Assembly (NCBI GenBank): GCA_029564115.1
Contig: JAKQQP010000396.1
Coordinates: 1-64,000, forward strand
DNA from: Candidatus Rifleibacteriota bacterium
GTDB lineage: Bacteria > Riflebacteria > Ozemobacteria > Ozemobacterales > Ozemobacteraceae
DNA length: 64,000 bases
Direction: 5' to 3'
Shown here: in pieces, positions 16,051 through 24,684 of the stretch
How the letters are laid out: each line of letters starts with the position of its first letter
Numbering within the stretch: the first letter of the stretch is position 1
Translations under genes and position numbers: made by a program
The notes under the pieces: generated by a model
The model's input: the letters and a program-made list of their open reading frames with translations, nothing else
Told to the model about the DNA's origin: nothing
Database searches by the model: none

Positions 16051-16339
16051 CTTTCCAGAAGTCTTCTGCTTCTTCGGGGCGCCGTTCTATATCTCGCAAA
16101 ACAGTGAAATATTCGTCTCTGACTGCTTTTTTTAGTGAGTTGCCCTGAATCAGCTGCAGCACTTTTACGGTCATTTCGCGCCTTGCCAGCTTGATTTCGA
16201 TAATGTCGCCGACGCAAATTTCGCGGGTAGGCTTCACGGCGGTCTGGTTGACCTTGACAAGGCCGAGCTTGCAGGCCTCGTTAGCCAGCGCCCGCCTTTT
16301 TATCAGGCCGGTGACCTGAAGGTATTTGTCGAGTCGCAT
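16034..16339 (-). CDS. rqcP: S4-domain RNA-binding protein RqcP (Hsp15-like)
   Basis: A 101-residue protein with an S4 domain at its N-terminus: MRLDKYLQVTGLIKRRALAN, then GLVKVNQTAVKPTREICVGD. This closely resembles RqcP (YabO) and Hsp15, which act in ribosome-associated quality control on 50S subunits with stalled nascent chains. The acidic tail (RRPEEAEDFWKDDDHE) is distinctive. A terminator lies between it and the upstream foldase gene, so it must have its own promoter or depend on read-through; none was clear in the short gap. Confidence 0.88.
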   Translation of the reverse strand: MRLDKYLQVTGLIKRRALANEACKLGLVKVNQTAVKPTREICVGDIIEIKLARREMTVKVLQLIQGNSLKKAVRDEYFTVLRDIERRPEEAEDFWKDDDHE

Positions 16340-16365
16340 CAGTGTTCTCCATTTGTCGTTCTATG

Positions 16366-16397
16366 AAAAAGGGGCTGTCTCTTTACAAGACAGCCCC
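16366..16397 (-). terminator. Rho-independent terminator of the foldase gene
   Basis: On the minus strand a perfect 10-bp stem, GGGGCTGTCT pairing with AGACAGCCCC, has a 7-base loop and is followed by TTTTT. It lies 14 bases after the foldase stop codon. Confidence 0.92.
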
Positions 16398-16411
16398 CGA
16401 AGACTTTCAGA

Positions 16412-19351
16412 TCAGAACAGCTTCAATGTTTCCGGGTGGCGGACAACATAGGCTTTACTGCTCAGGCCTTTGATGAAGTAAGACCAGAGCTCTTCCTGGT
16501 AGTCGTTGCGCAGTTTCTTTTTGAGCTGCGAAGTGACTTCCGGGGTGAGAGAGGCTTTGACGCCAGGAGTTTCGTTGTCGTCGAGCAGCGCGATTACAAA
16601 ACCATAAGGAGTCTGAATCGGAGCAGTGAACTGACCCTTCTCAAGAGCCCATACGGCCTTGTCGAGAGCTTCAGACAGCTGGCCGCGTTTAACCGGAGCA
16701 AGCAGCCCGCCTCGGTTCGCTGAACCGTCGATTGAATACTTGTTGGCCAGCAGAGCGAAGATTTCGCCCTGAGTGAGCCGGGCGTGCAGGTCTTGAGCAA
16801 GTTTTTCTTCGGCAACGACGATCTGCCTGATTTTGCGGGTGGCCGGCACATCGAACTGATCTATATTGGCTTCGAATTCTTTTTTCAGTTCTTCTTCAGA
16901 AGGCTCAAGCGTTACCAGTCTTTTCAGTTTGTCTTTTATTTCTTCGAACTTTTCGTAGCGGTTGCCTTCATATGCGGTAACTTCGATGAAATGCCAGCCC
17001 TGCTCGCTTTTGAACGGTCCGGCGATTTTGCCTTTCCATTTATTGTCTTTTACCAGGCTCATCAGCTGTTTATGAACTTCTGCCAGATAAGTGCGACCGT
17101 TATCCGAGAACTGGCCGGCGCCTTCTGAAAGCATGTGGCTCGAAAAGCCGGGGTTGGCAGAAATGGGAAGCGGGCCGAAGGAGACTTTGCTTTCTTTGTC
17201 GTCTTTTTTAGCTGCTTTGGCCAGCTCGGCAACCGTAGCGGAAGGATTGGCCGCTTTCAGCTTTTCGGCTTCGGCTTTAGCCAGAGCGGCGTAGCCTTCC
17301 TGTTCGAGGATACTGCGGATTTCTTTTTTGAGTGAGCTGCTCAGACTGAGCTGAATCGGTTCAAGAACTTTTTCGAGCTTGAAAAGATGGAAACCCTTGC
17401 TGGTCTGGATTACTTCTGACATTTCGCCTGGTTCGAGCGAAGAAATGGCGTTTTCAATGTCGCGATCTATTGCACCGAGGTTGTCGCCCAATTCTTCTCG
17501 CAGTATTTTTTGCTGTTCGGCAGAGTAGTCCTCGGTTATTTCGCCTTTGAAGAATACCGGCAGCAGGCCGTTGTCTTTTCTGGAGGGGGCATTGGAATGG
17601 AGTTTCACCAGGCTGGTGAAAGTATCACTGCCCTGCATTACCTTTTGGCGAACTGATTCCAGGGTGGCAGAAGCCTTGATTTCGGCTTGTTCTGATCTCA
17701 TTTCGGCTGCCAGTTCATTCTTGACTTCGTCAAAGGGGCGGGTTTTTTCGGGTATTTTGTTGTCTACTCTGATGATGTGATAGCCGAACTGTGATCTGAC
17801 TGGTTCGGTCACTTTGCCTATTGTAGCAGCAAAAGCGGCTTCTTCGAAAGGTTTGACCATTGCGCCTCTGCCAAATTCACCGAGTTCGCCGCCTTTTTTG
17901 GCTGAGCCGGTATCTTGAGAGTGCTTTTCGGCCAGCTTGGCAAAGTCTTCGCCAGCATTGAGTCTGCCGAGAATATTATCTATTTCGCTTTTGGCGGCGG
18001 CGTATGCGGCTTCTTCGTCAAACGCTGCAGCTATGTCGAACTGAAAGCTGGCCGAACCATCTTTTATTATAAGTTTGGCCGGCTGGGCACCGGCTTCGGC
18101 AAGAATAGCGATCTGGCCGTGCATTGCTGCCTTACTGCCACCGCTTAAAGGCAGTTCAAGTGCGTTTTCGGCTTTTTCCATGCTGGCGGCAGTGGGGTGA
18201 AGATTGCTGCCGTCGGCAGTCACAAGGGTAATTGAGTCGAAATCGACTTTGGCGTCGGCTTTTATATTGGCGACGCCGGCGTCAAAAACGAAAAGTGTCT
18301 GCCCATCAGCTTCGTTTTTGCTGAAGTTGCGCAAATTAACCTTGAAAGAGGCGAATTCATGGTCGAAGTTGTTTTTGGGTTTGATGAGAATGTGGCGGGC
18401 CTGCACTTTTTCGCTGGTGCGGAATTTATCGAGGTTGGCACTGTAGCGGCTGCGCAGGTCTCTGTCGCTGACGGCGATAGTTTCGAGATATGATGGGTCG
18501 TTGTGCTTGACCAGAATGTGAGAGACTTCGTAACGCTTTGAGCTCAAAAACTTGCCGCGATTAGCGTCAAAATAGCTTTTGATCTGCTCTTCTGTCACTT
18601 CTACCTTGCCAGTGAAATCTGACGGTGAGATGAGAAGATGATCGAAACTGATCTGGTCGTCTTCTTTGAAACGTTCTTTGTTCGTTTCATAGTAATTTTT
18701 CAAAAAGTCGTCAGTAGCGCTTGCCGGCGGTACCGGGGCGAGCACCTGCTGGGCAACAGACTGAAAAACAACCTGACGAAGTTTTTCGTTGCCGTATTCT
18801 TCAGGAGTCAGACCCTGCTGCCTGAGTTTTCGGTCGAATTCCATCGGCGAGAATTGCTGACGATCGCTTTCGACGATGGCCTGAGCAGTTATCTGTGGCT
18901 TGATATTGTTGGCGCGGGCAAACAGGTCGAGCAGAGCCATTGAAACCAGGTTGTCGACAGCTCTTTCCCGGAGCATCCCGCCGTAGAATTCTTTGATGCC
19001 TTCGGGCATCTGCTGGAGCTGCTGATATTCAGGCGTGTCTTTCATCGACCGCCAGACCGATTTAACGTCGATTACCGTGGTCAGGGATGCCCCTTCGGCC
19101 GGGTAAGAAACGTGAACTACAGGCAAATTTTCTTTGTCTCGCAGATGCTGCGGAATAGCGTTGCGCAGAGAATCTGCCCGGGCATCTGACTCGTCAGCCC
19201 TGCGTTTGCGGTCTTCCTGCTGCTGAATTGATCTGCTCGTGCCATAACCGATAACGAATATTGAACCCACGAACAGAATTACGGTTGCCCAGATAATTTC
19301 CTTGATGTGTAATCTGAGCCATCGCATTGACATAAAACCTGGATTGGACAT
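16412..19351 (-). CDS. Membrane-anchored SurA/PpiD-type peptidyl-prolyl isomerase with interrupted parvulin domain
   Basis: A 979-residue protein, far longer than SurA (about 430) or PpiD (about 620). An N-terminal membrane anchor (IIWATVILFVGSIFVIGYG, 19-37) is followed by a SurA-like chaperone region and several parvulin units. In the first full unit the opening strand VQARHILIKP is separated by about 110 residues from the rest (AYAAAKSEIDNILGRLNAGE, then GGELGEFGRGAMVKPFEEAA, then FGYHIIRV). A last unit near 850-945 has ATRKIRQIVV, GGLLAPVKRGQLSEAL and TPYGFVIALLDD. It probably folds secreted proteins outside the inner membrane. GAGGTGA lies eight bases before the ATG, with a strong promoter upstream. 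Confidence 0.88.
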   Translation of the reverse strand: MSNPGFMSMRWLRLHIKEIIWATVILFVGSIFVIGYGTSRSIQQQEDRKRRADESDARADSLRNAIPQHLRDKENLPVVHVSYPAEGASLTTVIDVKSVWRSMKDTPEYQQLQQMPEGIKEFYGGMLRERAVDNLVSMALLDLFARANNIKPQITAQAIVESDRQQFSPMEFDRKLRQQGLTPEEYGNEKLRQVVFQSVAQQVLAPVPPASATDDFLKNYYETNKERFKEDDQISFDHLLISPSDFTGKVEVTEEQIKSYFDANRGKFLSSKRYEVSHILVKHNDPSYLETIAVSDRDLRSRYSANLDKFRTSEKVQARHILIKPKNNFDHEFASFKVNLRNFSKNEADGQTLFVFDAGVANIKADAKVDFDSITLVTADGSNLHPTAASMEKAENALELPLSGGSKAAMHGQIAILAEAGAQPAKLIIKDGSASFQFDIAAAFDEEAAYAAAKSEIDNILGRLNAGEDFAKLAEKHSQDTGSAKKGGELGEFGRGAMVKPFEEAAFAATIGKVTEPVRSQFGYHIIRVDNKIPEKTRPFDEVKNELAAEMRSEQAEIKASATLESVRQKVMQGSDTFTSLVKLHSNAPSRKDNGLLPVFFKGEITEDYSAEQQKILREELGDNLGAIDRDIENAISSLEPGEMSEVIQTSKGFHLFKLEKVLEPIQLSLSSSLKKEIRSILEQEGYAALAKAEAEKLKAANPSATVAELAKAAKKDDKESKVSFGPLPISANPGFSSHMLSEGAGQFSDNGRTYLAEVHKQLMSLVKDNKWKGKIAGPFKSEQGWHFIEVTAYEGNRYEKFEEIKDKLKRLVTLEPSEEELKKEFEANIDQFDVPATRKIRQIVVAEEKLAQDLHARLTQGEIFALLANKYSIDGSANRGGLLAPVKRGQLSEALDKAVWALEKGQFTAPIQTPYGFVIALLDDNETPGVKASLTPEVTSQLKKKLRNDYQEELWSYFIKGLSSKAYVVRHPETLKLF

Positions 19352-19432
19352 GCTGCCGTCACCTCTTCAGTCTGTCTTGATAAATACCCCCGATGCATCA
19401 CTGAGAAAAATCAGGGTCACACGGGATGGTGG

Positions 19433-19462
19433 ATTATATCACCCGTGTATTACCCCTGTCAA
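19433..19462 (-). promoter_or_regulatory. Strong sigma70-type promoter of the foldase gene
   Basis: On the minus strand TTGACA (19457-19462) and TATAAT (19433-19438) are separated by 18 bases; both boxes are consensus. GGTG and CACC flank the -10 region as an inverted repeat. The transcript start is predicted near 19426, giving a leader of about 75 bases. Confidence 0.88.
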
Positions 19463-19539
19463 AATTAAATGTCAGATAACTGGGCGAACGTTGTGATTTG
19501 GTCGCCAGGAATGTGAAAAATATAATTATGTTTAGCTGC

Positions 19540-19568
19540 TTGCACAGGTGTTTTTGATCTGTTAGACT
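19540..19568 (+). promoter_or_regulatory. Promoter of the small secreted protein gene
   Basis: TTGCAC (19540-19545) and TAGACT (19563-19568) are separated by 17 bases. An inverted repeat ttgag/ctcaa at 19576-19589 lies at the predicted start point and could bind a regulator. Confidence 0.6.
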
Positions 19569-19617
19569 GAACAGGTTGAGTACTCTCAATAAGTTAAAAA
19601 GTTCAGGAGAATTGAGT

Positions 19618-19851
19618 ATGAAGTTTTTTATCAGTCTTCTTGTAGTGTTCATGATGCTTGGTTTTGTAGCGACCCCGGCAATGGCATGCGATCACGATTG
19701 CGGTAACTGCTCCAACAGCGGCGACTGTGATCACAACCACAACGATAACTGTGGCGAATGCGACGGCAATGATGGTCATGACCACGACAACGGCAACGGT
19801 AACGGTAACGGTAACGGCGGCGGTTGCCAGGGTGACAGCTGTCAGATCTGA
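19618..19851 (+). CDS. Small secreted Cys/His/Asn-rich protein, possible metal binder
   Basis: A 77-residue protein. Residues 1-22 are a signal peptide (MKFFISLLVVFMMLGFVA, ending TPAMA), so the mature chain would begin with Cys. It then has about eight Cys, five His and many Asp/Asn residues (CDHDCGNCSNSGDCDHNH), a Gly-Asn repeat made of aacggt hexamers (about 19791-19814), and a C-terminal CQGDSCQI. It resembles no family I know; metal binding is inferred from composition. AGGAG lies eight bases before the ATG. Promoter and terminator flank it, making it a single-gene transcript. Confidence 0.8.
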   Translation: MKFFISLLVVFMMLGFVATPAMACDHDCGNCSNSGDCDHNHNDNCGECDGNDGHDHDNGNGNGNGNGGGCQGDSCQI

Positions 19852-19869
19852 TTTTAAAAGCTGATTACG

Positions 19870-19908
19870 TGAGCCCTACCGGTCCCCGGAAGGGCTCATT
19901 TCATTTTA
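19870..19908 (+). terminator. Rho-independent terminator of the small secreted protein gene
   Basis: The stem TGAGCCCT (19870-19877) pairs with AGGGCTCA (19891-19898), with an inner CCGG pairing in the loop, and is followed by a T-rich tail (ttcatttta). Confidence 0.8.
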
Positions 19909-19921
19909 GCACAAATTGCAG

Positions 19922-19927
19922 TAATAT
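19922..19927 (+). promoter_or_regulatory. -10 box immediately upstream of murJ
   Basis: TAATAT lies seven bases before the murJ ATG at 19934; a weak -35 TTTCAT is at 19899-19904 with 17-base spacing. No ribosome binding site is visible. This would start a leaderless message. Confidence 0.4.
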
Positions 19928-19933
19928 CATGCC

Positions 19934-21247
19934 ATGAATATTGCCAGAGCTTTTTTTTCACTCTCAGTTCTGACGGTTTTGTCGCGCGTCAGCGGCTTTG
20001 TGAAGGTTGCGGCCTTTGCTGCCTTTTACGGGCGATCTGCCGAGGCAGACATGTTCATGGCAATAATGATAATCCCTGACCTGATGTATCGCTTTTTGAG
20101 CGAAGGGCTGGTTGCAAGTGCCTCGGTGCCGATGTTCGTCGATCTGCGCAATGATCGAAAAGGCCTCGAGAGATCTTTCTGGACGCAGTTCTGGTTGGCC
20201 GTGATCGTTGGCGGTTGTCTGGCGCTGCTTCTTTCGGTTTTTTCCGGTCCGATATGCAGGTCGCTGACGCCGGGTTTTGCTGTTGAAGACCTGGCTAGAA
20301 TGCAGTATATGTGGGCCCTTGTAAGTATTTATATTGTAACCGGGCTGATGGCCGGCGTGCAAACATCTCTGCTGAATGCCCGTCTGAGTTTTGCGGCACC
20401 GGCAGTGGGGCCACTCCTGGTTAATCTGGCCATAATCGCCGGTATTTTTCTGGCGCGCGGTGGCCCGGTAGAGGCGATTGCGGTTGCGACAGTTTTTGGT
20501 TCAGTGCTGCAGGTGATTTGGCTTTTCTGGCTGCTGCGTCGCCAGAAGCTTTTTAGCCCTGGGCTGAAGGCAGCCATGCAGATCGATCGGCGGGTCGCGT
20601 GCGATTTCATCACGGCGGTGACTCCGGTGGCGATCTGGATATCGGTTTTGCCTTTCATCCCGGTTTATGAGCGCTATCTGCTCTCTCTGCAGGAAACCGG
20701 CTCGGTAGCCACCCTCAATTATGCAGAAAAGCTTTTCAACCTGCCTCTCGGGGTTATCTCGATCAGTCTGGCGCATGTCATTCTGCCAAAATTGAGCATG
20801 CTTGACAACTCAGATCGTCGCCGTTTTCTTCTTAAAATGTTTCTGGCTGCGACGTTGGCTATCGGGCCGGTGGTTGCACTTATTTTGTTTTTCTCTGAGG
20901 AAATGGTAAATCTGGTTTACCAGCGTGGCCGTTTTTCGGCTGCTGACGCCGATGTTGCCTCGGCTTTGTTTAGGAGCTATTCTCTGGCTCTTCTGCCTGT
21001 GTCTTTAAGTATGGTTTTGAACCGGGGCTTTTTTGCTGCCAGAGATTACTTGAAACCTTTTTTTGCCGGCCTTTCAGCCGCAGCCGTGCAGTTTTATCTC
21101 GGTGCCAGGCTGGTTGGCAGCTACGGCGTGCCCGGTATAGGCTACGCCGCTGCGATAGCTTATTCAGCCCAGACGCTTTTGCTGCTCTCTTTTCTGTTCA
21201 TCAAAAAAAACGGGCCGCAGCAGCGGCCCGATGATCTCAGTGCATGA
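19934..21247 (+). CDS. murJ: Lipid II flippase MurJ (MviN), short form
   Basis: A 437-residue polytopic membrane protein of the MOP exporter superfamily; MurJ flips lipid II across the inner membrane for peptidoglycan synthesis. It shows the typical start (ARAFFSLSVLTVLSRVSGFVK, then GRSAEADMFMAI) and a later NYAEKLFNLPLGVISIS segment. Usual members have about 510 residues and 14 membrane segments; this one ends after about twelve (GIGYAAAIAYSAQTLLLLSF), with a short charged tail. No ribosome binding site is seen. It converges with the next gene, overlapping by 11 bases. Confidence 0.9.
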   Translation: MNIARAFFSLSVLTVLSRVSGFVKVAAFAAFYGRSAEADMFMAIMIIPDLMYRFLSEGLVASASVPMFVDLRNDRKGLERSFWTQFWLAVIVGGCLALLLSVFSGPICRSLTPGFAVEDLARMQYMWALVSIYIVTGLMAGVQTSLLNARLSFAAPAVGPLLVNLAIIAGIFLARGGPVEAIAVATVFGSVLQVIWLFWLLRRQKLFSPGLKAAMQIDRRVACDFITAVTPVAIWISVLPFIPVYERYLLSLQETGSVATLNYAEKLFNLPLGVISISLAHVILPKLSMLDNSDRRRFLLKMFLAATLAIGPVVALILFFSEEMVNLVYQRGRFSAADADVASALFRSYSLALLPVSLSMVLNRGFFAARDYLKPFFAGLSAAAVQFYLGARLVGSYGVPGIGYAAAIAYSAQTLLLLSFLFIKKNGPQQRPDDLSA

Positions 21248-22022
21248 AGCGTTCTGATGAAAGAACTTTTTGAGTTGAAATAAAATCTTCGCGGTCTGAT
21301 TCAGGCAGAAAAACCGCTGCGGCAAAACCTTCTGAAGCAGTTGACCTGAAAACGCGCCGACCCCGGCTTTTCGATTCCTGCCATGTGTTGTCGCTATTGC
21401 CGACCAGAACGAAGTCTTCTGGCACTTCGACTTCAATATTGACGCCGGCAAAATCAAGAGGAAAAATCCCCCATTTGGCAACGAGAGGGCCGACCATAAA
21501 GCGTTTGCCATATTTTTCGCGTTCAAAAAGCCTGGTGAAATCATCGAGAAGAAAACCGCGCTTTTTGTCCGGTTCTTCCTGTTCCTGTTCGCGCAGGGCT
21601 TTACGAACGCTGTCGACGCTGTAATTTACCGAAACTTTGGCGTGCAGGTCGAATTCAATGCTTTCTTCGGCCTGAAGGGTAAAAACATGTCGCGGGTTGT
21701 CGCGCCGGTAACCGATGTTTCTGCCGTTTACGTTTACTTTTACCTGGTTCTCTGAAGTTGGGTAAAGAATTCTGAATTTTACCGAACTTTCTACCGGTTC
21801 CTGACTGCGGTTTTTTATGGTCACCTTCAGAGAAGACTCGGCATCACTGCCATAAATTTTGACGCGGGCTTCACAACTGGTCACCTGAAAGTGCTCAGAA
21901 AGACCCTTTTCAATTATTATTTCAGGGAAACGGGGAAGCATATTGCGTGGCGCAGCAGAAAGGGAGCTGGCAACCAGAACCAGAATCAGCAGACATGATT
22001 TTATGAATATTCGATTTTTCAA
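21237..22022 (-). CDS. Secreted protein of unknown function
   Basis: A 261-residue protein with a signal peptide (KSCLLILVLVASSLSAAPRN). The rest looks like beta-rich ectodomain: SCEARVKIYGSDAESSLKVT, IKNRSQEPVESSVKFRILYP and a later VNIEVEVPEDFVLVGNSDN. The first part resembles an immunoglobulin-like or vWA-partner (VIT-like) module, but this is weak. The start is TTG, with GAGG about nine bases upstream. The window gives no context for its job; it shares only a convergent end with murJ. Confidence 0.8.
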   Translation of the reverse strand: MKNRIFIKSCLLILVLVASSLSAAPRNMLPRFPEIIIEKGLSEHFQVTSCEARVKIYGSDAESSLKVTIKNRSQEPVESSVKFRILYPTSENQVKVNVNGRNIGYRRDNPRHVFTLQAEESIEFDLHAKVSVNYSVDSVRKALREQEQEEPDKKRGFLLDDFTRLFEREKYGKRFMVGPLVAKWGIFPLDFAGVNIEVEVPEDFVLVGNSDNTWQESKSRGRRVFRSTASEGFAAAVFLPESDREDFISTQKVLSSERFMH

Positions 22023-22121
22023 GATTGTTTACCTCACTACCTCACGGGTAACAGAATTATAGAGCTTTGCTGCTATAAATGTCAAAGCAGTAAAAGTTTG
22101 CCCTGGCCGTGGTTTTGTAGT

Positions 22122-22150
22122 TTGAAGTTTATGAGCGGATAGGTTAGTAT
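22122..22150 (+). promoter_or_regulatory. Promoter upstream of the PHP phosphoesterase gene
   Basis: TTGAAG (22122-22127) and TAGTAT (22145-22150) are separated by 17 bases. The leader would be about 135 bases. In-frame codons between 22154 and 22291 are open but not convincing as coding sequence. Confidence 0.55.
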
Positions 22151-22291
22151 GGCATGATACCAGGCTCTATTGAGGTATTGTACAAACTATGCAGATTCGA
22201 CCTGGCGCTGTCGTTATTGCACATGGTCAGTGTTGTGACTGCAAACTCAGGGTCTGCATCGATATTTTTCAGTTCTGAAAGGGAATCGCTC

Positions 22292-23158
22292 TTGAAAACA
22301 AACAGAGTCGTTTATGCCGATCTTCACACTCACAGCACCGCCTCTGACGGGATGCTCTCACCGCAACAACTGGTTGAAAAGGCAGCGGCTATGGGGCTGA
22401 ATGTGCTGGGGCTTACTGATCACGACAGTGTGGACGGTGTTGCTGCAGCCAGCGCTGCTGCAACGGCTGCCGGTATAAAGCTGGTCGCCGGTATCGAGCT
22501 CTCCTGCGGCTGGGAAGGCAGAGACTCTTCGATTCATGTTCTGGGTCTTTTCGTTCGAACTGACGCCCCGGCGCTTGTTGAACTCCTCGAAACTCAGAAA
22601 AAGTCACGGTTTGTCAGGGCTCACAAAATTTTGCAGCTTTTAACTCAGCAGGGCTTCGATATGAGCGAACTTTCTGAAAACTTCAACAGTTCGCCCGAAA
22701 AGGTTCTGGGGAGACCTCACCTGGCACGCTATCTGGTTGAAAAAGGCTACGTTAAAGATTTTCAGGAGGCCTTTGATCGTTTCTTGCTGCGCGGTCGCCC
22801 GGCTTATGTGCCCAAAGACCACGTGGCACCAGAACTTGGCATCGAAGTCATTCACTCTGCCGGCGGTATAGCTGTTCTTGCTCACCCTGGCCTGATCCCC
22901 GACTGGGAAAGAGTCTGGGAAAAGATTCAGAGCATGCCATGGGATGGCATCGAAACTTATTACTCAGAGCACACCAACTCAGACACCAGAAAGTTCGCTG
23001 CGATCGTGGCTGACCGCAAATGGATCGCTACGGGCGGCAGCGACTATCACGGCGATTATGGCAAGCACGTAGACAGGCTGGGGCAAACGGGTTTGTCTCG
23101 AGAACAATTCGAAGGTCTGCTCGAAAGCTGCTCAAATAGAGGAGTCAGGTGCTTCTAA
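22292..23158 (+). CDS. PHP-domain phosphoesterase (TrpH/RNase AM-like)
   Basis: A 288-residue PHP protein. Motifs of the trinuclear metal site are complete: YADLHTHSTASDG near 10, LTDHDSVDG, AGIELSC, AVLAHPGLIPDW and TGGSDYHGDYG. Relatives hydrolyse 3',5'-nucleoside bisphosphates and trim 5' ends of RNA. The start chosen is a TTG with AAAGGGA seven bases upstream, placed right before the conserved fold; an open frame reaches back to 22154 but its residues look non-coding. It is a single-gene transcript between two minus-strand genes. Confidence 0.87.
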   Translation: MKTNRVVYADLHTHSTASDGMLSPQQLVEKAAAMGLNVLGLTDHDSVDGVAAASAAATAAGIKLVAGIELSCGWEGRDSSIHVLGLFVRTDAPALVELLETQKKSRFVRAHKILQLLTQQGFDMSELSENFNSSPEKVLGRPHLARYLVEKGYVKDFQEAFDRFLLRGRPAYVPKDHVAPELGIEVIHSAGGIAVLAHPGLIPDWERVWEKIQSMPWDGIETYYSEHTNSDTRKFAAIVADRKWIATGGSDYHGDYGKHVDRLGQTGLSREQFEGLLESCSNRGVRCF

Positions 23159-23189
23159 AAGTGCGCAGGAGCTTTTAAAAAAAACGCGC

Positions 23190-24680
23190 TCAAAGTTCTT
23201 TTGCATCGATCGGGAAGCTGAGTTTGAAAGTCGTGCCTTCACCGACTTTGCTGTTGACCGAAATGCTGCCCTTGAACAACTGAACAATTCTGTAAGTTAC
23301 GGCAAGCCCCAATCCGGTTCCGCGCCAGTCTCGCTTGGTCGTGAAAAATGGGTCGAATATCTGCTCCAGTTGCTCTTCAGGAATACCACAACCGGTGTCG
23401 CTTATTTTAAGAACGGCTGTTGGAATCGGTTGTTCGGCGATACTGAGTTCTACTGAGACTCTGCCCGCTCCTGTGATGGCCTGTGAGGCGTTGAGAAGAA
23501 GATTTACGAGCAGCTGCTGAAACTGGTTTTTGCTGCCGCTGAGCGAGCAGTCACCAGTATTGTTGATAAATTCAACCTCTATCTTGTCATTTTCACGCTG
23601 ATAACGAAGAATCTTTATGGTTTCTTCGATGAGACCAACGAGGTCGAACTGATAACCTTCGTAGCGTTCCTGTCGCGAAAAGACGCGAAGATCGTCGATG
23701 ATCCTGGTGATTCTACTGATATTGGACAACACCAGATCGAATATTTCCCGGCGCTTTTCTTCATCGGTTCCTGATTTTTGTAGAATCTGAATAGCGTTCG
23801 AAATACCCGTGAGCGGGTTATTTATTTCATGGGCGATCCCAGCCGTCAAAATGCCGAGAGCATTGATTTTTTCTGTGCGTGCCAGAATTTTTTCCATGTT
23901 GTGCTTTTCGGTGACATCGCGAACCATGACTTGAACAAGCGGCATGCGTGCCCCGGAAAGCTCGGTCGGAATGCCGCGTATCTCGAGAACAGAAGGGTAA
24001 TTTCGCGGGAAATTGGTCGCCAGAGTGCGGGTAACGATAAGCCTGGTTTCATAAACCTTCGAAACCAGGCGCCCAATCTCGTTGAACAGGGGTGATATGG
24101 CGCTCAGGGCTTTTATGCTGGTGCCAGGTTCGATATTGATGTTTTTTAACGGAACCAGTGTGTTGAAGCGGGAGTTGACAAACTCGAGCTTCGACTGGTT
24201 CGAAAACAGCAAAAAGCCGTCTGGCGAATTCTCGATCAGCTGCCGATAGCGTTTCTCTGACAACTCGAGGTCTCTGGTGAGGTTGTCGACGCGCAGATGT
24301 GCTTCGATGCGTGCCAGTAGCTCGCTGCTCGAAAAGGGTTTGACAATGAAGTCGTTGGCGCCGGCTTCGAATCCTTCCAGTTTTTCTTCGAGGGAGTTCT
24401 TGGCGGTGATGAAGATAATTCTGAGCGAACGAAGGTCTGAATTGGCTCTTATGCGTCGACACACTTCAATGCCGTTTAGCTTTGGCATCATGATGTCGAG
24501 CAGCAGCAGGTTGGGCTTGAACTGCTCTATTTTGCTCAGTCCTTCGATTCCGTCGTAGGCCTGGCAGGCATCGTAACCCGATAAAGACAGCGTTTCAAAC
24601 AGGTAGTCGCTGATGTCCGGGTCATCTTCGATTATCAGAACCCGGTTGATACTCTCTGAAGTTGATTCAGTTTTGTTCAA
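23190..24680 (-). CDS. Response regulator-PAS-histidine kinase hybrid
   Basis: A 496-residue soluble signalling protein. Order: receiver domain at 10-130 with phospho-acceptor in LLLLDIMMPKLNG and Lys in VKPFSS; PAS-like domain at 140-265 (EKRYRQLIENSPDGFLLFS); HisKA with the phospho-acceptor His in GILTAGIAHEINNPLTG; and HATPase with NLLLNASQA, SDTGCGIPEEQ, FDPFFTTK and GTGLGLAV. No membrane segment is present, so it must sense an internal signal or be fed by another kinase. It starts with TTG four bases after the methyltransferase stop, so the two are cotranscribed. Confidence 0.93.
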   Translation of the reverse strand: MNKTESTSESINRVLIIEDDPDISDYLFETLSLSGYDACQAYDGIEGLSKIEQFKPNLLLLDIMMPKLNGIEVCRRIRANSDLRSLRIIFITAKNSLEEKLEGFEAGANDFIVKPFSSSELLARIEAHLRVDNLTRDLELSEKRYRQLIENSPDGFLLFSNQSKLEFVNSRFNTLVPLKNINIEPGTSIKALSAISPLFNEIGRLVSKVYETRLIVTRTLATNFPRNYPSVLEIRGIPTELSGARMPLVQVMVRDVTEKHNMEKILARTEKINALGILTAGIAHEINNPLTGISNAIQILQKSGTDEEKRREIFDLVLSNISRITRIIDDLRVFSRQERYEGYQFDLVGLIEETIKILRYQRENDKIEVEFINNTGDCSLSGSKNQFQQLLVNLLLNASQAITGAGRVSVELSIAEQPIPTAVLKISDTGCGIPEEQLEQIFDPFFTTKRDWRGTGLGLAVTYRIVQLFKGSISVNSKVGEGTTFKLSFPIDAKEL

Positions 24681-24684
24681 TTCG

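Noticed and set aside
22154..22291. N-terminal extension of the PHP protein
   Set aside because: The open frame begins at the predicted transcription start and its residues do not resemble the family; the TTG at 22292 with AAAGGGA fits the conserved start.
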